Assembly: GCA_023267435.1 (NCBI GenBank)
Contig: JAHFNH010000002.1
Span: forward strand, 1-64,000
Length of the DNA: 64,000 nucleotides
Direction: 5' to 3'
Source: Candidatus Nomurabacteria bacterium
Lineage (GTDB): Bacteria > Patescibacteria > Paceibacteria > UBA9973
Positions 1 through 8,142 of this stretch are shown here, in pieces. The notes beneath the pieces are model-generated. The model had not been told where the DNA came from. It searched no databases and worked only from the letters and a program-made list of their open reading frames with translations. The translations under genes were made by a program, and so were the position numbers. Position 1 is the first letter of the stretch. Every line of letters starts with the position of its first letter.

Positions 1-773
1 CGATAGTTAAAAATCCAGATCCGAAAGTAGAAGAAGCTGTTATTGGTATGTCCCGTGCCCTTTATTGTAAATCCAAAGAAGTCGTCGAAGATGAGATAAA
101 TGCTTGGAGTGGTATGTCTATCGGCAATATTGTCAGTACGAGCCCTATTAGTGCTGCAGAAAAATTTGCGGCTGTTTGTTCCAATTGTAAAAAAGATACT
201 TCTGTACCATTCAAGCCTGAACCCGGACGACCAGTGTATTGCAAGGATTGTATTGCCAAGATTAAGTCAGGAAAAATAAAACCAATTCCGCAAACTTTTG
301 TTAAAGAGCCGGTCATTGAGACTAAACCAGAACCAGCTAAGTCGGGACTTTTGTCGGTTATTAAAAAAGTTTTAAAACCAGTAATACCTTCTGTTACACC
401 AGCCAGAAATGTATTTAAAGCTCCGATTCAAAAAGAAACTCTAAAACCTATTCGTATAACAGGAGAAAATACAGCTTTGAAAGATATTTTAAATAAAACT
501 TTGTCAGAAAATAAGATCTTGGAAAAGCCAGCACCAGTAGCTCCCACTATGTCTTTAAATGATTTAAAGAAAACAAATCCAATAGCAACAGTTGTTCCAA
601 ATAATAAGGATAGATCTGCCAGTGCTGAAGATATGAATAAATTAAAAAATCTTATTTCAGAAAAAGTAAGTGATACAAATAATAAAGAAGTAAAAGAAGA
701 AGCTTTTACATCAACTCCTAAAAAGAATGTGAAAGAAGTTCCAGAAGATGTTTTGAAGAAAATTTTGGAATAA
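1..773 (+). CDS. C-terminal part of a putative type IV secretion ATPase with a CxxC-x17-CxxC zinc ribbon (5' end outside window)
   Basis: The reading frame is open from the window edge through the ATG at 48, so the gene begins upstream. The visible part has a short helical segment (SRALYCKSKEVVEDEINAW), then CSNC-x17-CKDC with VPFKP and GRPVYC between the cysteine pairs. That is the CxxC-x17-CxxC domain common in Patescibacteria, presumably zinc binding. A long Lys/Pro-rich low-complexity tail follows, ending in a helix (EVPEDVLKKILE). From memory, the segment before the ribbon resembles the tail of CPR type IV secretion coupling ATPases; this is inference because the ATPase core is not in the window. 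Two co-directional genes follow within 6 bases each, suggesting an operon. The zinc-ribbon call is firm, the ATPase call is weak. Confidence 0.6.
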   Translation, partial: IVKNPDPKVEEAVIGMSRALYCKSKEVVEDEINAWSGMSIGNIVSTSPISAAEKFAAVCSNCKKDTSVPFKPEPGRPVYCKDCIAKIKSGKIKPIPQTFVKEPVIETKPEPAKSGLLSVIKKVLKPVIPSVTPARNVFKAPIQKETLKPIRITGENTALKDILNKTLSENKILEKPAPVAPTMSLNDLKKTNPIATVVPNNKDRSASAEDMNKLKNLISEKVSDTNNKEVKEEAFTSTPKKNVKEVPEDVLKKILE

Positions 774-777
774 TAAT

Positions 778-1113
778 ATGGACACAAGAATAAAAGTTTT
801 AGAAAATGAATCAGGTATTAAAAAAGATGCTCTTTTTTATATGGCAAATTTGTATCCTGAAATAGGAAGGCTTTTTTCTTTTTACGACTCGGGAAAGATA
901 GAAGCCGCTAACAATGCAAAAAATCGCGCATTGAGCATTGTGGATTCAATTCTTTCTTTTAAAGAAATTATTCCGGCTGGCAGGGAAGAATGGAATGTAA
1001 TTAAAAATTTTATTTTAGGTTTTGATAAATTGGACAGTTTTGAGAGAAAAATTTTAGAAAGATATGCAGAACCTTTTTCTTATAAATTTATGAAGCAATA
1101 TGCTGCAAATTAG
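778..1113 (+). CDS. Hypothetical helical protein, 111 aa
   Basis: The gene starts 4 bases after the preceding stop and ends 6 bases before the subtilase gene, so the three are probably co-transcribed and translationally coupled. The product is predicted to be mostly alpha-helical and soluble, with no signal peptide, membrane segment or cysteine pair. One region (IVDSILSFKEIIPAGREEWNVI) suggests a packed helical bundle. I do not recognise the family. Position after a putative secretion ATPase gene is the only functional hint. Confidence 0.6.
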   Translation: MDTRIKVLENESGIKKDALFYMANLYPEIGRLFSFYDSGKIEAANNAKNRALSIVDSILSFKEIIPAGREEWNVIKNFILGFDKLDSFERKILERYAEPFSYKFMKQYAAN

Positions 1114-1119
1114 AAAATT

Positions 1120-2199
1120 ATGAGAGAAAATATATTTGAAAGAGTTTTGACAGTAGAAAAATTTGAAGATTTTAGAGGTAAGGATTTGTCCAATAAAAAT
1201 CTTAAAAATGTATCAATAGATTTTTTGATGACTGCAGATTTTGATACTCAAACAAAATGGCCAAGTAAAGAAAATTTACCAGTTGGTTTTAATCCTGAAG
1301 CTGTTTTAGAAAATGGTAAAAATCCTGGATTGGGAATAAAAGAATTGCATAAACAAGGCATTACCGGAAAGGGTATAAATATAGCAATTATTGATCAAAA
1401 ATTGGATTTAAATCATAAAGAATATTCCGACAACATAGTTAGCTATGAAGAATTAGATAAATCAACAAAAGAACAAGCTGTAAGTATGCACGGTCCAGGA
1501 GTCGCTAGTTTATTGGTAGGTAAAAATTGTGGTATAGCTCCAGATGCAAAACTTCATTATTATGCTAATCCATGCGCAGATGATTCAAACTGGGATTTTT
1601 CTTCGGAAAGCTTAAATAAGATTATTGATTTTAATAATAAAGCAAAAGAAGGAGATAAAATAAAAGTAGTTAGCTATAGTAATGGATATCCAAATCCAGC
1701 TTTTAAGGGTGATTTAGAAAATTGGGAAAAAACTATCGAAAAAGCAAAAAATGATGGGATAATATTTATTGATGCAAATACTTTTTTTGACTTTGGTTTT
1801 ATTGCTGGTGGTAGCGCTACCGATAAAGAAGATGTAGATAAATATAAAAATTGGTTAGCTTTAGATAATAAAATACCTATCTTTGATAAGATTAATCCAT
1901 CTTGGAACAAAAAGGATAGAATAATTGTACCGTCTGATTATAGAACTTTTGCATCCTCATATAATAAAAAAGAAAAAAATGGTCCTGATGAATATTTGTT
2001 TATGGGTAGAGGTGGAGTAAGTTGGTCTATTCCATATTTAGCAGGATTGTGTACTTTAATGTTGCAAGTTAATAAAGATTTAAAGATGGAAGAAATGGTA
2101 AAAATCTTACAAGATACAGCTTCTGTAAATAAAGAAGGATTAAAAATAGTTAACCCTAAGGGTGCTATTGATGCGGTAAAAAGCATTCACGAAAAATAA
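1120..2199 (+). CDS. S8 family serine peptidase (subtilase), apparently cytoplasmic
   Basis: Subtilisin-fold peptidase with all three catalytic motifs: Asp92 in NIAIIDQKLD, His124 in SMHGPGVAS, and Ser301 in GVSWSIPYLAG (the GTSMAxPxVAG block). An Asn in the FIDANTFF region could supply the oxyanion hole. At 359 residues it is close to a bare catalytic domain with about 75 extra N-terminal residues. There is no signal peptide, membrane helix or evident cleavable propeptide, unlike most secreted subtilases, so it probably works inside the cell. It is third in a tight operon after the putative secretion ATPase gene; a role in maturing secretion substrates is speculation. Confidence 0.85.
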   Translation: MRENIFERVLTVEKFEDFRGKDLSNKNLKNVSIDFLMTADFDTQTKWPSKENLPVGFNPEAVLENGKNPGLGIKELHKQGITGKGINIAIIDQKLDLNHKEYSDNIVSYEELDKSTKEQAVSMHGPGVASLLVGKNCGIAPDAKLHYYANPCADDSNWDFSSESLNKIIDFNNKAKEGDKIKVVSYSNGYPNPAFKGDLENWEKTIEKAKNDGIIFIDANTFFDFGFIAGGSATDKEDVDKYKNWLALDNKIPIFDKINPSWNKKDRIIVPSDYRTFASSYNKKEKNGPDEYLFMGRGGVSWSIPYLAGLCTLMLQVNKDLKMEEMVKILQDTASVNKEGLKIVNPKGAIDAVKSIHEK

Positions 2200-2205
2200 A
2201 ATATA

Positions 2206-2214
2206 TGCTATATT
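2206..2214 (+). promoter_or_regulatory. Extended -10 promoter of dnaJ
   Basis: TGCTATATT lies 11 bases before the dnaJ ATG at 2226. No Shine-Dalgarno sequence intervenes, so the transcript should have a very short leader. Confidence 0.5.
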
Positions 2215-2225
2215 GCATAAACTAA

Positions 2226-2873
2226 ATGAAAAAAGATTACTATGAAATATTAGGAGTAAATAAGGGCGCATCGAAAGAAGAGATTAAAAAAGCTTTTCAT
2301 AAGTTGGCGCATAAATATCATCCTGATAAAAAAGAAGGGGATGAAGCTAAATTTAAAGAAGTAAATGAAGCCTACCAGACTCTTTCTGATGATTCCAAGC
2401 GTGCAAAGTATGATCAATTTGGTCCTGGTTTTGAAAATATGCAGGGTGCGCATGGAGGCTATGGTCAAGGAGGACATGGAGGCGGATTTGAAGGTTTTGA
2501 TTTTTCTGGTTTCCAAAATGGTGGTAGTATGGAATTCGATTTAAATGATATTTTTGGTGAATTTTTTGGAGGGGGTTTTCGTTCTCAAAGAACTCCACGC
2601 GGAAGAGATATGCAGACTGAGATATCTATTTCTATTGTTGATTCTATTTTAGGTTCAGAGAAAAAAATATCTATTGGTGGACATAAAGATGTCACAATTA
2701 AAATTCCAGCAGGAATTCAAAATGGTCAGACTTTAAAAATGACTGGTTATGGAGAAGAAATAAAAAATGGAAAGTCTGGTGATTTATATATAAATATTAT
2801 AATAAAAATACCAAGTAAAATTTCCAAAAAAGCCCGTGAACTTTTAGAAGAACTTAAAAAAGAGGGAATATAG
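2226..2873 (+). CDS. dnaJ: DnaJ-like co-chaperone without zinc domain (type II, short)
   Basis: Hsp40 partner that stimulates DnaK ATPase activity. The J domain occupies about residues 4-68 with the HPD motif at 32-34. A Gly/Phe-rich linker follows (about 75-115), then a beta-rich substrate-binding segment from about 125. The four CxxCxGxG repeats of classical DnaJ are absent. At 215 residues it is well below the usual 300-380 and appears to carry only one of the two C-terminal beta domains plus an end helix, so it lacks the normal dimerisation region. It ends 3 bases before the convergent cysS stop. It could instead be annotated CbpA-like. Confidence 0.85.
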   Translation: MKKDYYEILGVNKGASKEEIKKAFHKLAHKYHPDKKEGDEAKFKEVNEAYQTLSDDSKRAKYDQFGPGFENMQGAHGGYGQGGHGGGFEGFDFSGFQNGGSMEFDLNDIFGEFFGGGFRSQRTPRGRDMQTEISISIVDSILGSEKKISIGGHKDVTIKIPAGIQNGQTLKMTGYGEEIKNGKSGDLYINIIIKIPSKISKKARELLEELKKEGI

Positions 2874-2876
2874 AAA

Positions 2877-4259
2877 TTAAATTTTTTCTATCTTATATCC
2901 GTCGGAAGAGTCTTTGACTTCATAACCGAGAGATTTTATTTTATCTCGCAGTTCGTCTGATTTTTTGAAATCTTTATTTATTCGCGCATCTTCGCGTTCT
3001 TTGACTAGTTTTAAAACTTTTTCAGGAGTTTCTTCTTCTTTTATATTCTCAAAACCGAGTCCGAGAACTTTATCTAAATCAAGAACTGTTGCTTTTTTAT
3101 CGGCATTGCTCATGTTTTCATCTTTAAATACATCCCAAAGAATTGTCAGGGCGCGTGGGGTATCTAAGTCATCTTCTAAGTATTCTTTGAACTTTTGTTG
3201 GTATTTAACATTAACTGTTCCAATATCATTTCCAAGGTCTTTATACAGTCTAAATAGGCGTTTTAAGGCTACTTCTGCGCCCTCTAAAGCATCCCAAACA
3301 AAGTTTACTCTAGTGCGATAGTTTGCCATTAAAAGCCAAAATCTATAAGCGATGGGATTGATATTTTTATCAGTTAGATCTCTTAAGGTGTAGAAATTTT
3401 TGGCAGACTTAGACATCTTTTTTTGGTCAACCAAAACCCATTCATTATGCATCCAATATTTTACAAACTGTTTGCCTGTGGCACCTTCAGACTGTGCAAT
3501 TTCATTTTCGTGATGGGGAAACATATTATCAATTCCACCGGTATGAATATCAAGACTTTCTCCTAAATTACTCATACTCATAGCAGAACATTCGATGTGC
3601 CAACCCGGTCGGCCCTTTCCTAATTCTGTCTCCCAAAAAACATCTCCATCGTTTTCATCCCACGCTTTCCAAAGTGCGAAATCTTGAATGTTGTCTTTTT
3701 CATATTCATCTGATTTTATACGGCCAAAACGTTTTTCAGGATTTTCAAGTGCACATTCGGAGGTTACTGTTATTTTTTTCTCAAGTCTAACAAGTTTTCC
3801 GTACTCTTTATCTTTTCCAATATCGAAATAAATAGAACCATCTTCGCTTTTATAAGCTAGACCTTTTTCTAATAATTTTTTAATTATATTAACCATTTCG
3901 TCGATATAGTCTGTAGCTTTGGTAAATTTAGTAGGAGTCAAAATATTTAGAGACTTAATATCTTTAAAAAATTCTTCAGTATAAAATTCGGTAAATTCTT
4001 TGAGTGATTTTCCTTCCTTTTGTGAATCACGAATAGTTTTATCATCAACGTCAGTCAGATTCATAATATGCTTTACTTCGTATCCCTCATACAAAAGAAC
4101 ACGTTTTGCTGTATCAGCAAAAATATAAGCACGGTAATTGCCTATATGGGGATAGTTGTAAACTGTTGGTCCGCAAGTATACATCCTGACTTCTTTTGGA
4201 TCAATCGGAGAAAAATCTTCCTTTTCTCGAGTTAGTGTATTGTAGAATTTTAAAGCCAT
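2877..4259 (-). CDS. cysS: Cysteine--tRNA ligase
   Basis: Class I aminoacyl-tRNA synthetase charging tRNA-Cys. The N-terminal catalytic core shows the zinc ligand Cys29 in YTCGPTVYN, the HIGH signature as HIGN at 38-41, the later zinc ligands in WHIECSAM and HHENE, and KMSKS in QKKMSKSAKNF. The C-terminal helical anticodon-binding part follows. The 460 residues match the family norm. The start overlaps the end of the corA-like gene by 10 bases, so the two form one minus-strand operon expressed from the promoter near 5170. Confidence 0.97.
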   Translation of the reverse strand: MALKFYNTLTREKEDFSPIDPKEVRMYTCGPTVYNYPHIGNYRAYIFADTAKRVLLYEGYEVKHIMNLTDVDDKTIRDSQKEGKSLKEFTEFYTEEFFKDIKSLNILTPTKFTKATDYIDEMVNIIKKLLEKGLAYKSEDGSIYFDIGKDKEYGKLVRLEKKITVTSECALENPEKRFGRIKSDEYEKDNIQDFALWKAWDENDGDVFWETELGKGRPGWHIECSAMSMSNLGESLDIHTGGIDNMFPHHENEIAQSEGATGKQFVKYWMHNEWVLVDQKKMSKSAKNFYTLRDLTDKNINPIAYRFWLLMANYRTRVNFVWDALEGAEVALKRLFRLYKDLGNDIGTVNVKYQQKFKEYLEDDLDTPRALTILWDVFKDENMSNADKKATVLDLDKVLGLGFENIKEEETPEKVLKLVKEREDARINKDFKKSDELRDKIKSLGYEVKDSSDGYKIEKI

Positions 4260-5158
4260 TTTTTTAATCTAAAGAAAATAAAGGTGATGGTACTGGTTAA
4301 AAGCATTGCGCCCAATATTATATAAAAATCATTGTAAGTTTTGATAAGAGTGAAATCTGTATTCATCATAAAAATACTTGCGATAACTGTCACTGGAGTG
4401 AGGAGAAATGTGATTATTGTCAGTATTCTCATTGTTTCATTTGTTTTAGAGGAAAGAAGGGAATCATTCGTTTCGCGTAGGTCTGTCAGAACATCTCGAT
4501 GATTTTCCAAGATACTTTTTATTTTATTATATTCACCTAGGATAGATTCAAGATAGAATGAAAATTCTGGTTCGAAGAATTTTTTTCCAGCTGTCTCGAA
4601 AGATTTCAACGTATCATAATGAAAACGTATAGATTGTCTGTAATCAATGAGATGTTTATTTAAATTAGAAATTGTTCTGACTGTCTCTGCTTCTTTACCT
4701 TCAAATATGTCGCGCTCTATTTTCTTTAGATCAGGATTAAATGAATCTAATTCTGTCATTACATTTTTATAAAGCTGTTTGATGATGTGGTAAAAAAGAT
4801 GTCCCGCATGATTACCCATAGTATTTTTATCAAGCAAAGCATTCGCTTCGAATTTCTTGAAAAATTCATGCAGTGGATTTACTAATTCGTAATGTATTGT
4901 TATTAGAAAATTTTTGCCGATTACGAAGTCTATTTCTTGTTCAGAAGCATTTTTTTTATGGTGATTGACAGGGAAGTGAAGAACCAAGAAGATTAAATCT
5001 TTATAAAGATCTACTTTCGAGCGGACTGTTTCGGAAATAAATTCTTCGGCTACTAATTCGGGAATCGAGAATTCTTCAACTAAATGAGCAACCTCTTCTG
5101 GCGTGGGAGATTGTAAATCAACCCAGGTAATGTTGTTAAATGTGTATTTTGAAATCAT
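4250..5158 (-). CDS. CorA-like divalent cation transporter with a variant signature motif
   Basis: Membrane Mg2+/Co2+ channel family: a long N-terminal cytoplasmic domain with helices, then two C-terminal membrane segments (around residues 245-268 and 278-298) and a basic tail (RLKKWL). Length 302 is typical of the CorA family. The pore signature after the first membrane helix is normally GMN; here the matching place reads FMMNTDF, so the glycine is replaced by methionine while the asparagine remains. This is seen directly and could alter ion selectivity. It is the first gene of the corA-cysS operon, with an extended -10 box 8 bases before its ATG. Confidence 0.85.
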   Translation of the reverse strand: MISKYTFNNITWVDLQSPTPEEVAHLVEEFSIPELVAEEFISETVRSKVDLYKDLIFLVLHFPVNHHKKNASEQEIDFVIGKNFLITIHYELVNPLHEFFKKFEANALLDKNTMGNHAGHLFYHIIKQLYKNVMTELDSFNPDLKKIERDIFEGKEAETVRTISNLNKHLIDYRQSIRFHYDTLKSFETAGKKFFEPEFSFYLESILGEYNKIKSILENHRDVLTDLRETNDSLLSSKTNETMRILTIITFLLTPVTVIASIFMMNTDFTLIKTYNDFYIILGAMLLTSTITFIFFRLKKWL

Positions 5159-5166
5159 ATTAGTAG

Positions 5167-5175
5167 ATTATAGCA
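5167..5175 (-). promoter_or_regulatory. Extended -10 promoter of corA-cysS (near-leaderless)
   Basis: On the minus strand TGCTATAAT ends 8 bases before the ATG at 5158. No room exists for a ribosome binding site, so the mRNA should start at or next to the AUG. Confidence 0.7.
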
Positions 5176-5182
5176 AGAATAC

Positions 5183-5209
5183 TTGCTTTTTTACAAATTC
5201 TCGTATAAT
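5183..5209 (+). promoter_or_regulatory. Promoter of rplU
   Basis: TATAAT at 5204-5209 preceded by TTGCTT at 5183-5188. The ATG at 5219 is 9 bases after the -10 box, giving an almost leaderless transcript. This promoter diverges from the corA promoter. Confidence 0.65.
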
Positions 5210-5218
5210 ATAGAACCT

Positions 5219-5536
5219 ATGGAATTTGCAGTTATACAAACAGGCGGAAAACAATATAAAGTCTCTAAAGGGGATCTTTTTTCCACCGAGAAAATGAAAG
5301 GGGAATATAAGAAAGGGGACAAAGTTTCCTTTGATAAAGTTCTTCTAGTTGATGATGGGAAAGACACCACTATTGGCACTCCTTACATTTCAGGTGCGAA
5401 AGTTGATGCAGAACTTATCGAAATCGGACGCACACGCAAGGTTATGGTTATTAAATATAAACAGAAATCTCGTTACCTCCGCCGAAATGGTCACCGCCAG
5501 CCTTACTTTAAATTTAAAATACTTTCTATTGCTTAA
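5219..5536 (+). CDS. rplU: 50S ribosomal protein bL21
   Basis: Large-subunit ribosomal protein that binds 23S rRNA. It shows the family signature (FAVIQTGGKQYKV at the N terminus) and the basic C-terminal stretch (KYKQKSRYLRRNGHRQPY). The start was set at 5219 rather than an in-frame ATG at 5183, because the latter adds 12 atypical residues and lies upstream of the -10 box. This gives 105 residues, the usual bL21 length. It is followed by a hairpin terminator. In many bacteria rplU sits beside rpmA; here rpmA is 17 kb away. Confidence 0.97.
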   Translation: MEFAVIQTGGKQYKVSKGDLFSTEKMKGEYKKGDKVSFDKVLLVDDGKDTTIGTPYISGAKVDAELIEIGRTRKVMVIKYKQKSRYLRRNGHRQPYFKFKILSIA

Positions 5537-5541
5537 TAAAT

Positions 5542-5575
5542 AAAAAATCCTTCGCCAACTGGCGGAGGATTTTTT
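5542..5575 (+). terminator. Rho-independent terminator after rplU
   Basis: An 11-base stem (AATCCTTCGCC with GGCGGAGGATT, one mismatch), loop AACT, then a T run. Confidence 0.85.
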
Positions 5576-5588
5576 ATTGTACTTATAC

Positions 5589-5618
5589 TTGACTTATAAG
5601 TAAGTTATATGATATAGT
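5589..5618 (+). promoter_or_regulatory. -35/-10 promoter with an internal palindrome, upstream of the 89-aa membrane gene
   Basis: TTGACT at 5589-5594 and TATAGT at 5613-5618 are separated by 18 bases. The perfect palindrome ACTTATAAGT at 5593-5602 overlaps the -35 box and could be an operator. The leader is about 48 bases. Confidence 0.55.
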
Positions 5619-5672
5619 ATATCAAATAAAACTTTGATAAATCAATAACTAAAACTTATAGGAGGAAGTAAA

Positions 5673-5942
5673 ATGAAAACAAAAAATTATTTGGAAGCTT
5701 TTGGAACAATAAATTTAACTTTAGCTATAATAGGATTATGTTTTTCGCAAATTATGTTTATTCCCAATATGGAAAGTACATCACAAAAACTTTCGGAAGT
5801 TAGCTTGCGAGAATTTGAAATGCTTATTGAATATATTGTTGCCAACTTTTCGAAAGCTTTCCTTTGCTTAATTGGAATGCTTGGAGCTATGAATGGTATG
5901 TTTTCGTTCTTTGTACGCTTCGATTGGAAAAGTCTTCACTAA
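5673..5942 (+). CDS. Hypothetical small membrane protein, 89 aa
   Basis: Two hydrophobic segments are visible, about residues 11-30 and 60-78, flanking a short polar region with charged residues; the termini are probably on the same side. No family is recognised. The gene is unusual locally because it has a strong Shine-Dalgarno sequence (AGGAGG at 5661-5666, correctly spaced from the ATG) and a classical promoter, whereas neighbouring housekeeping genes are near-leaderless. It is a single-gene unit bounded by terminators at both ends, which fits an independently acquired or condition-specific gene. Confidence 0.65.
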   Translation: MKTKNYLEAFGTINLTLAIIGLCFSQIMFIPNMESTSQKLSEVSLREFEMLIEYIVANFSKAFLCLIGMLGAMNGMFSFFVRFDWKSLH

Positions 5943-5958
5943 TGTTTTACTAAACATC

Positions 5959-5994
5959 AAAGCTATTTATAGAAATATAAATAGCTTTTTTATT
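5959..5994. terminator. Bidirectional terminator between the 89-aa gene and recR
   Basis: Perfect 13-base stem (AAAGCTATTTATA and its complement) with loop GAAA and a T run. It serves the plus-strand small gene and lies directly after the convergent recR stop. Confidence 0.85.
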
Positions 5995-6624
5995 TTACCC
6001 ACGATTTTTTAGGGCGTTTTTGAGAGTTTCATTATCAGAGTATTCGAGTTCGGTACCAGTAGAGAGTCCACGGCCTAATGATGAAATTTTTATATTTAAT
6101 GAATCGGTAATATCTTTTAATTGTTGTCTGATATAAAAATCAGTATGGTCACCTTGAGGACTCAACGAAAAAGCTAAAATAATTTCTTGCAGATTATTTT
6201 CTTTGCCATTTTTAGCACCTTCTTTTATTTTTTCTATAAGTTCATTTATGCGTATTCTGCTTTTGGTAGTTTTTTCAACGATTGGTACGAGTCCACCTAA
6301 GACAAAATATTTTCCATGATAGGTGCGACTTTTTTTAATACTTTCCAAATCAGAATCTTTTTCGACAATCATTAAAGTAGACGCATCAGTCGAAGGGTTG
6401 ATACATATTTCACATAATTTTTCTTTATTTGGATTTAAAACAAAAAATTTAAAACAATCTTTACATTGCGAAACTTCTTTTTTTAAATCTAAAATAAGTT
6501 GAGATAAATTTTCTGCATAATTTGGATTTCGAGACATTAAAAAATAAACAAAACGTTTTGCTTGTCTTTCACCGATACCAGGGAATTCTTTAAAAATTTC
6601 AGTTAATTGTTCTGAAGTGTCCAT
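5995..6624 (-). CDS. recR: Recombination mediator protein RecR
   Basis: DNA-binding clamp of the RecFOR pathway that helps load RecA at gaps. Visible parts are the N-terminal helix-hairpin-helix (about residues 8-25, PGIGERQAKRF), the C4 zinc finger (CKDC and CEIC, about 57-78), and the Toprim domain with MIVEKDSDLESI followed by the YHGKYFVLGG block. Length 209 is slightly above the usual 200. It follows dnaB by 12 bases in the same operon. No recF or recO is visible in the window. Confidence 0.95.
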   Translation of the reverse strand: MDTSEQLTEIFKEFPGIGERQAKRFVYFLMSRNPNYAENLSQLILDLKKEVSQCKDCFKFFVLNPNKEKLCEICINPSTDASTLMIVEKDSDLESIKKSRTYHGKYFVLGGLVPIVEKTTKSRIRINELIEKIKEGAKNGKENNLQEIILAFSLSPQGDHTDFYIRQQLKDITDSLNIKISSLGRGLSTGTELEYSDNETLKNALKNRG

Positions 6625-6636
6625 CTTATTAGAAAA

Positions 6637-8028
6637 TTAAAATTCACTTAAACTATCACCCATATTCGATGGAGTAAATTCGCTCAGGCTACTCTTTTCC
6701 AGATTTAAGAATGTTGTAGTTTTTTCGTCGAAGTAAAGTTCAACTTTTCCAACAGGTCCATTTCTGTGTTTTTCAACTAGAATTTCAGCGATGTTTGTTT
6801 TTTCAGATTCATCTTTACCTTTATCTTCACGGTGAATAAACATAACAACATCCGCGTCTTGTTCAATAGAGCCTGAGTCACGAAGGTCTGAAAGTCTTGG
6901 TTTGCCTCCACGGGACTCCACGGCACGAGAAAGTTGGGAAAGAGCCAATACTGGCACGTTGAGCTCTTTGGCTAGACTCTTTAAAGATCTTGAAATTTCT
7001 GTTACTTGGTTGACCATCGAGTCGTAATTTTTGGAAGTAGTCATGAGTTGCAAGTAATCCACAACAATAAGATCTAAACCTTTTTCTGCTTTCAGTCTTC
7101 TTGCTAATGCTTTCATCCGTACAATAGAGTTTCCAGCTTGATCGTCGATATACATTTTTGCTTTTGCGAGCTTGTCTAATGAATCACGTAAATGTGAAAA
7201 ATCTCTATCGGAAGATAAATTTCCCGTACGCAAATTCCAAGCGTTCACTCGTGATTGAGCTGAGAGCATTCTATCGACTAATTGTTGAGAAGACATTTCT
7301 AAGGAAAATATTAAAACTGATTTGTCGTGCACAGTAGAAGCCATGCGAGCCATATCCAATGCTAAAGTAGTTTTACCGACACTGGGTCGTGCAGCAAGGA
7401 TTATTAAATCTTGATTTTGAAGTCCAGAGAGGAGATTGTCTAAATCTCGAAAGCCGGTAGGTATTCCACGAAGCATTCCTTTTGTCTCGTGCAATTTTTC
7501 TAATCTTTCATACGCTTCAGGTAATTCATCTTTCAAGCTGACAAATTTTTGACTCTTTGGTGAAGAAACAACACTAAACATTTTTTTCTCCGCCATATCT
7601 AAAATATCATCCATGTGATCGTCGCCTTCTTCAAAAGCGAGTTCGGAAACATAATCCGCGGCTTCGATCAAACTTCTCAATACATATTTTTTCTGAACTA
7701 GTTCAGCGTAGTGTTTGGCATTTGTAGAAGAAGGAACAATGTTTACTATTTCTGCGAGATATTGGTTGCCTCCGATATTCTCGAGTAATTTTTGTTCACC
7801 AAGTTTTGTAGACAAAGAAAGCATGTCTATCGGTTCATTTTTTGAAGATAGATCAAGCATCGCATTGAAAATTATTTTATGTTTTTCTGCATAAAAAGAA
7901 TCAGGATTGATGACATCTTCTATTTCATGCATAGCTTCTTTACGAAGCATAATAGATCCAAGTACGGCTTTTTCGGATTCAATATTTTGGGGAGGAATGC
8001 GAATTTCATTTTTCTTTGTTTTTATCAT
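6637..8028 (-). CDS. dnaB: Replicative DNA helicase DnaB
   Basis: Hexameric helicase of the replication fork. The N-terminal primase-interacting domain starts with IPPQNIESEKAVLGSIM. The RecA-like domain has Walker A (AARPSVGKTTLALDMA), Walker B (LIVVDYLQLM) and the arginine-finger region near HRNGPVGKVEL. The start was placed at 8028 (MIKTKK...). The ATG nine bases upstream at 8037 overlaps the extended -10 box, so it cannot be inside the transcript if that box is used. This gives 463 residues. The gene leads the dnaB-recR operon and diverges from trpS. Confidence 0.96.
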   Translation of the reverse strand: MIKTKKNEIRIPPQNIESEKAVLGSIMLRKEAMHEIEDVINPDSFYAEKHKIIFNAMLDLSSKNEPIDMLSLSTKLGEQKLLENIGGNQYLAEIVNIVPSSTNAKHYAELVQKKYVLRSLIEAADYVSELAFEEGDDHMDDILDMAEKKMFSVVSSPKSQKFVSLKDELPEAYERLEKLHETKGMLRGIPTGFRDLDNLLSGLQNQDLIILAARPSVGKTTLALDMARMASTVHDKSVLIFSLEMSSQQLVDRMLSAQSRVNAWNLRTGNLSSDRDFSHLRDSLDKLAKAKMYIDDQAGNSIVRMKALARRLKAEKGLDLIVVDYLQLMTTSKNYDSMVNQVTEISRSLKSLAKELNVPVLALSQLSRAVESRGGKPRLSDLRDSGSIEQDADVVMFIHREDKGKDESEKTNIAEILVEKHRNGPVGKVELYFDEKTTTFLNLEKSSLSEFTPSNMGDSLSEF

Positions 8029-8035
8029 TAGTGCC

Positions 8036-8044
8036 ATTCTAGCA
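8036..8044 (-). promoter_or_regulatory. Extended -10 promoter of dnaB-recR (leaderless)
   Basis: On the minus strand TGCTAGAAT ends 7 bases before the ATG at 8028. It is arranged exactly like the divergent trpS promoter. Confidence 0.75.
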
Positions 8045-8126
8045 CAGCGATGAAATAGTCAAAAATATAAAAAGTGGGCAAAACTGTTACTAAAATGGGG
8101 AAATCATCTGCATCATATAAAATATG

Positions 8127-8135
8127 TGTTATAAT
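8127..8135 (+). promoter_or_regulatory. Extended -10 promoter of trpS (leaderless)
   Basis: TGTTATAAT ends 7 bases before the ATG at 8143. An upstream in-frame ATG at 8134 overlaps the -10 box and so is unlikely to be used. Confidence 0.75.
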
Positions 8136-8142
8136 GGCAAAC

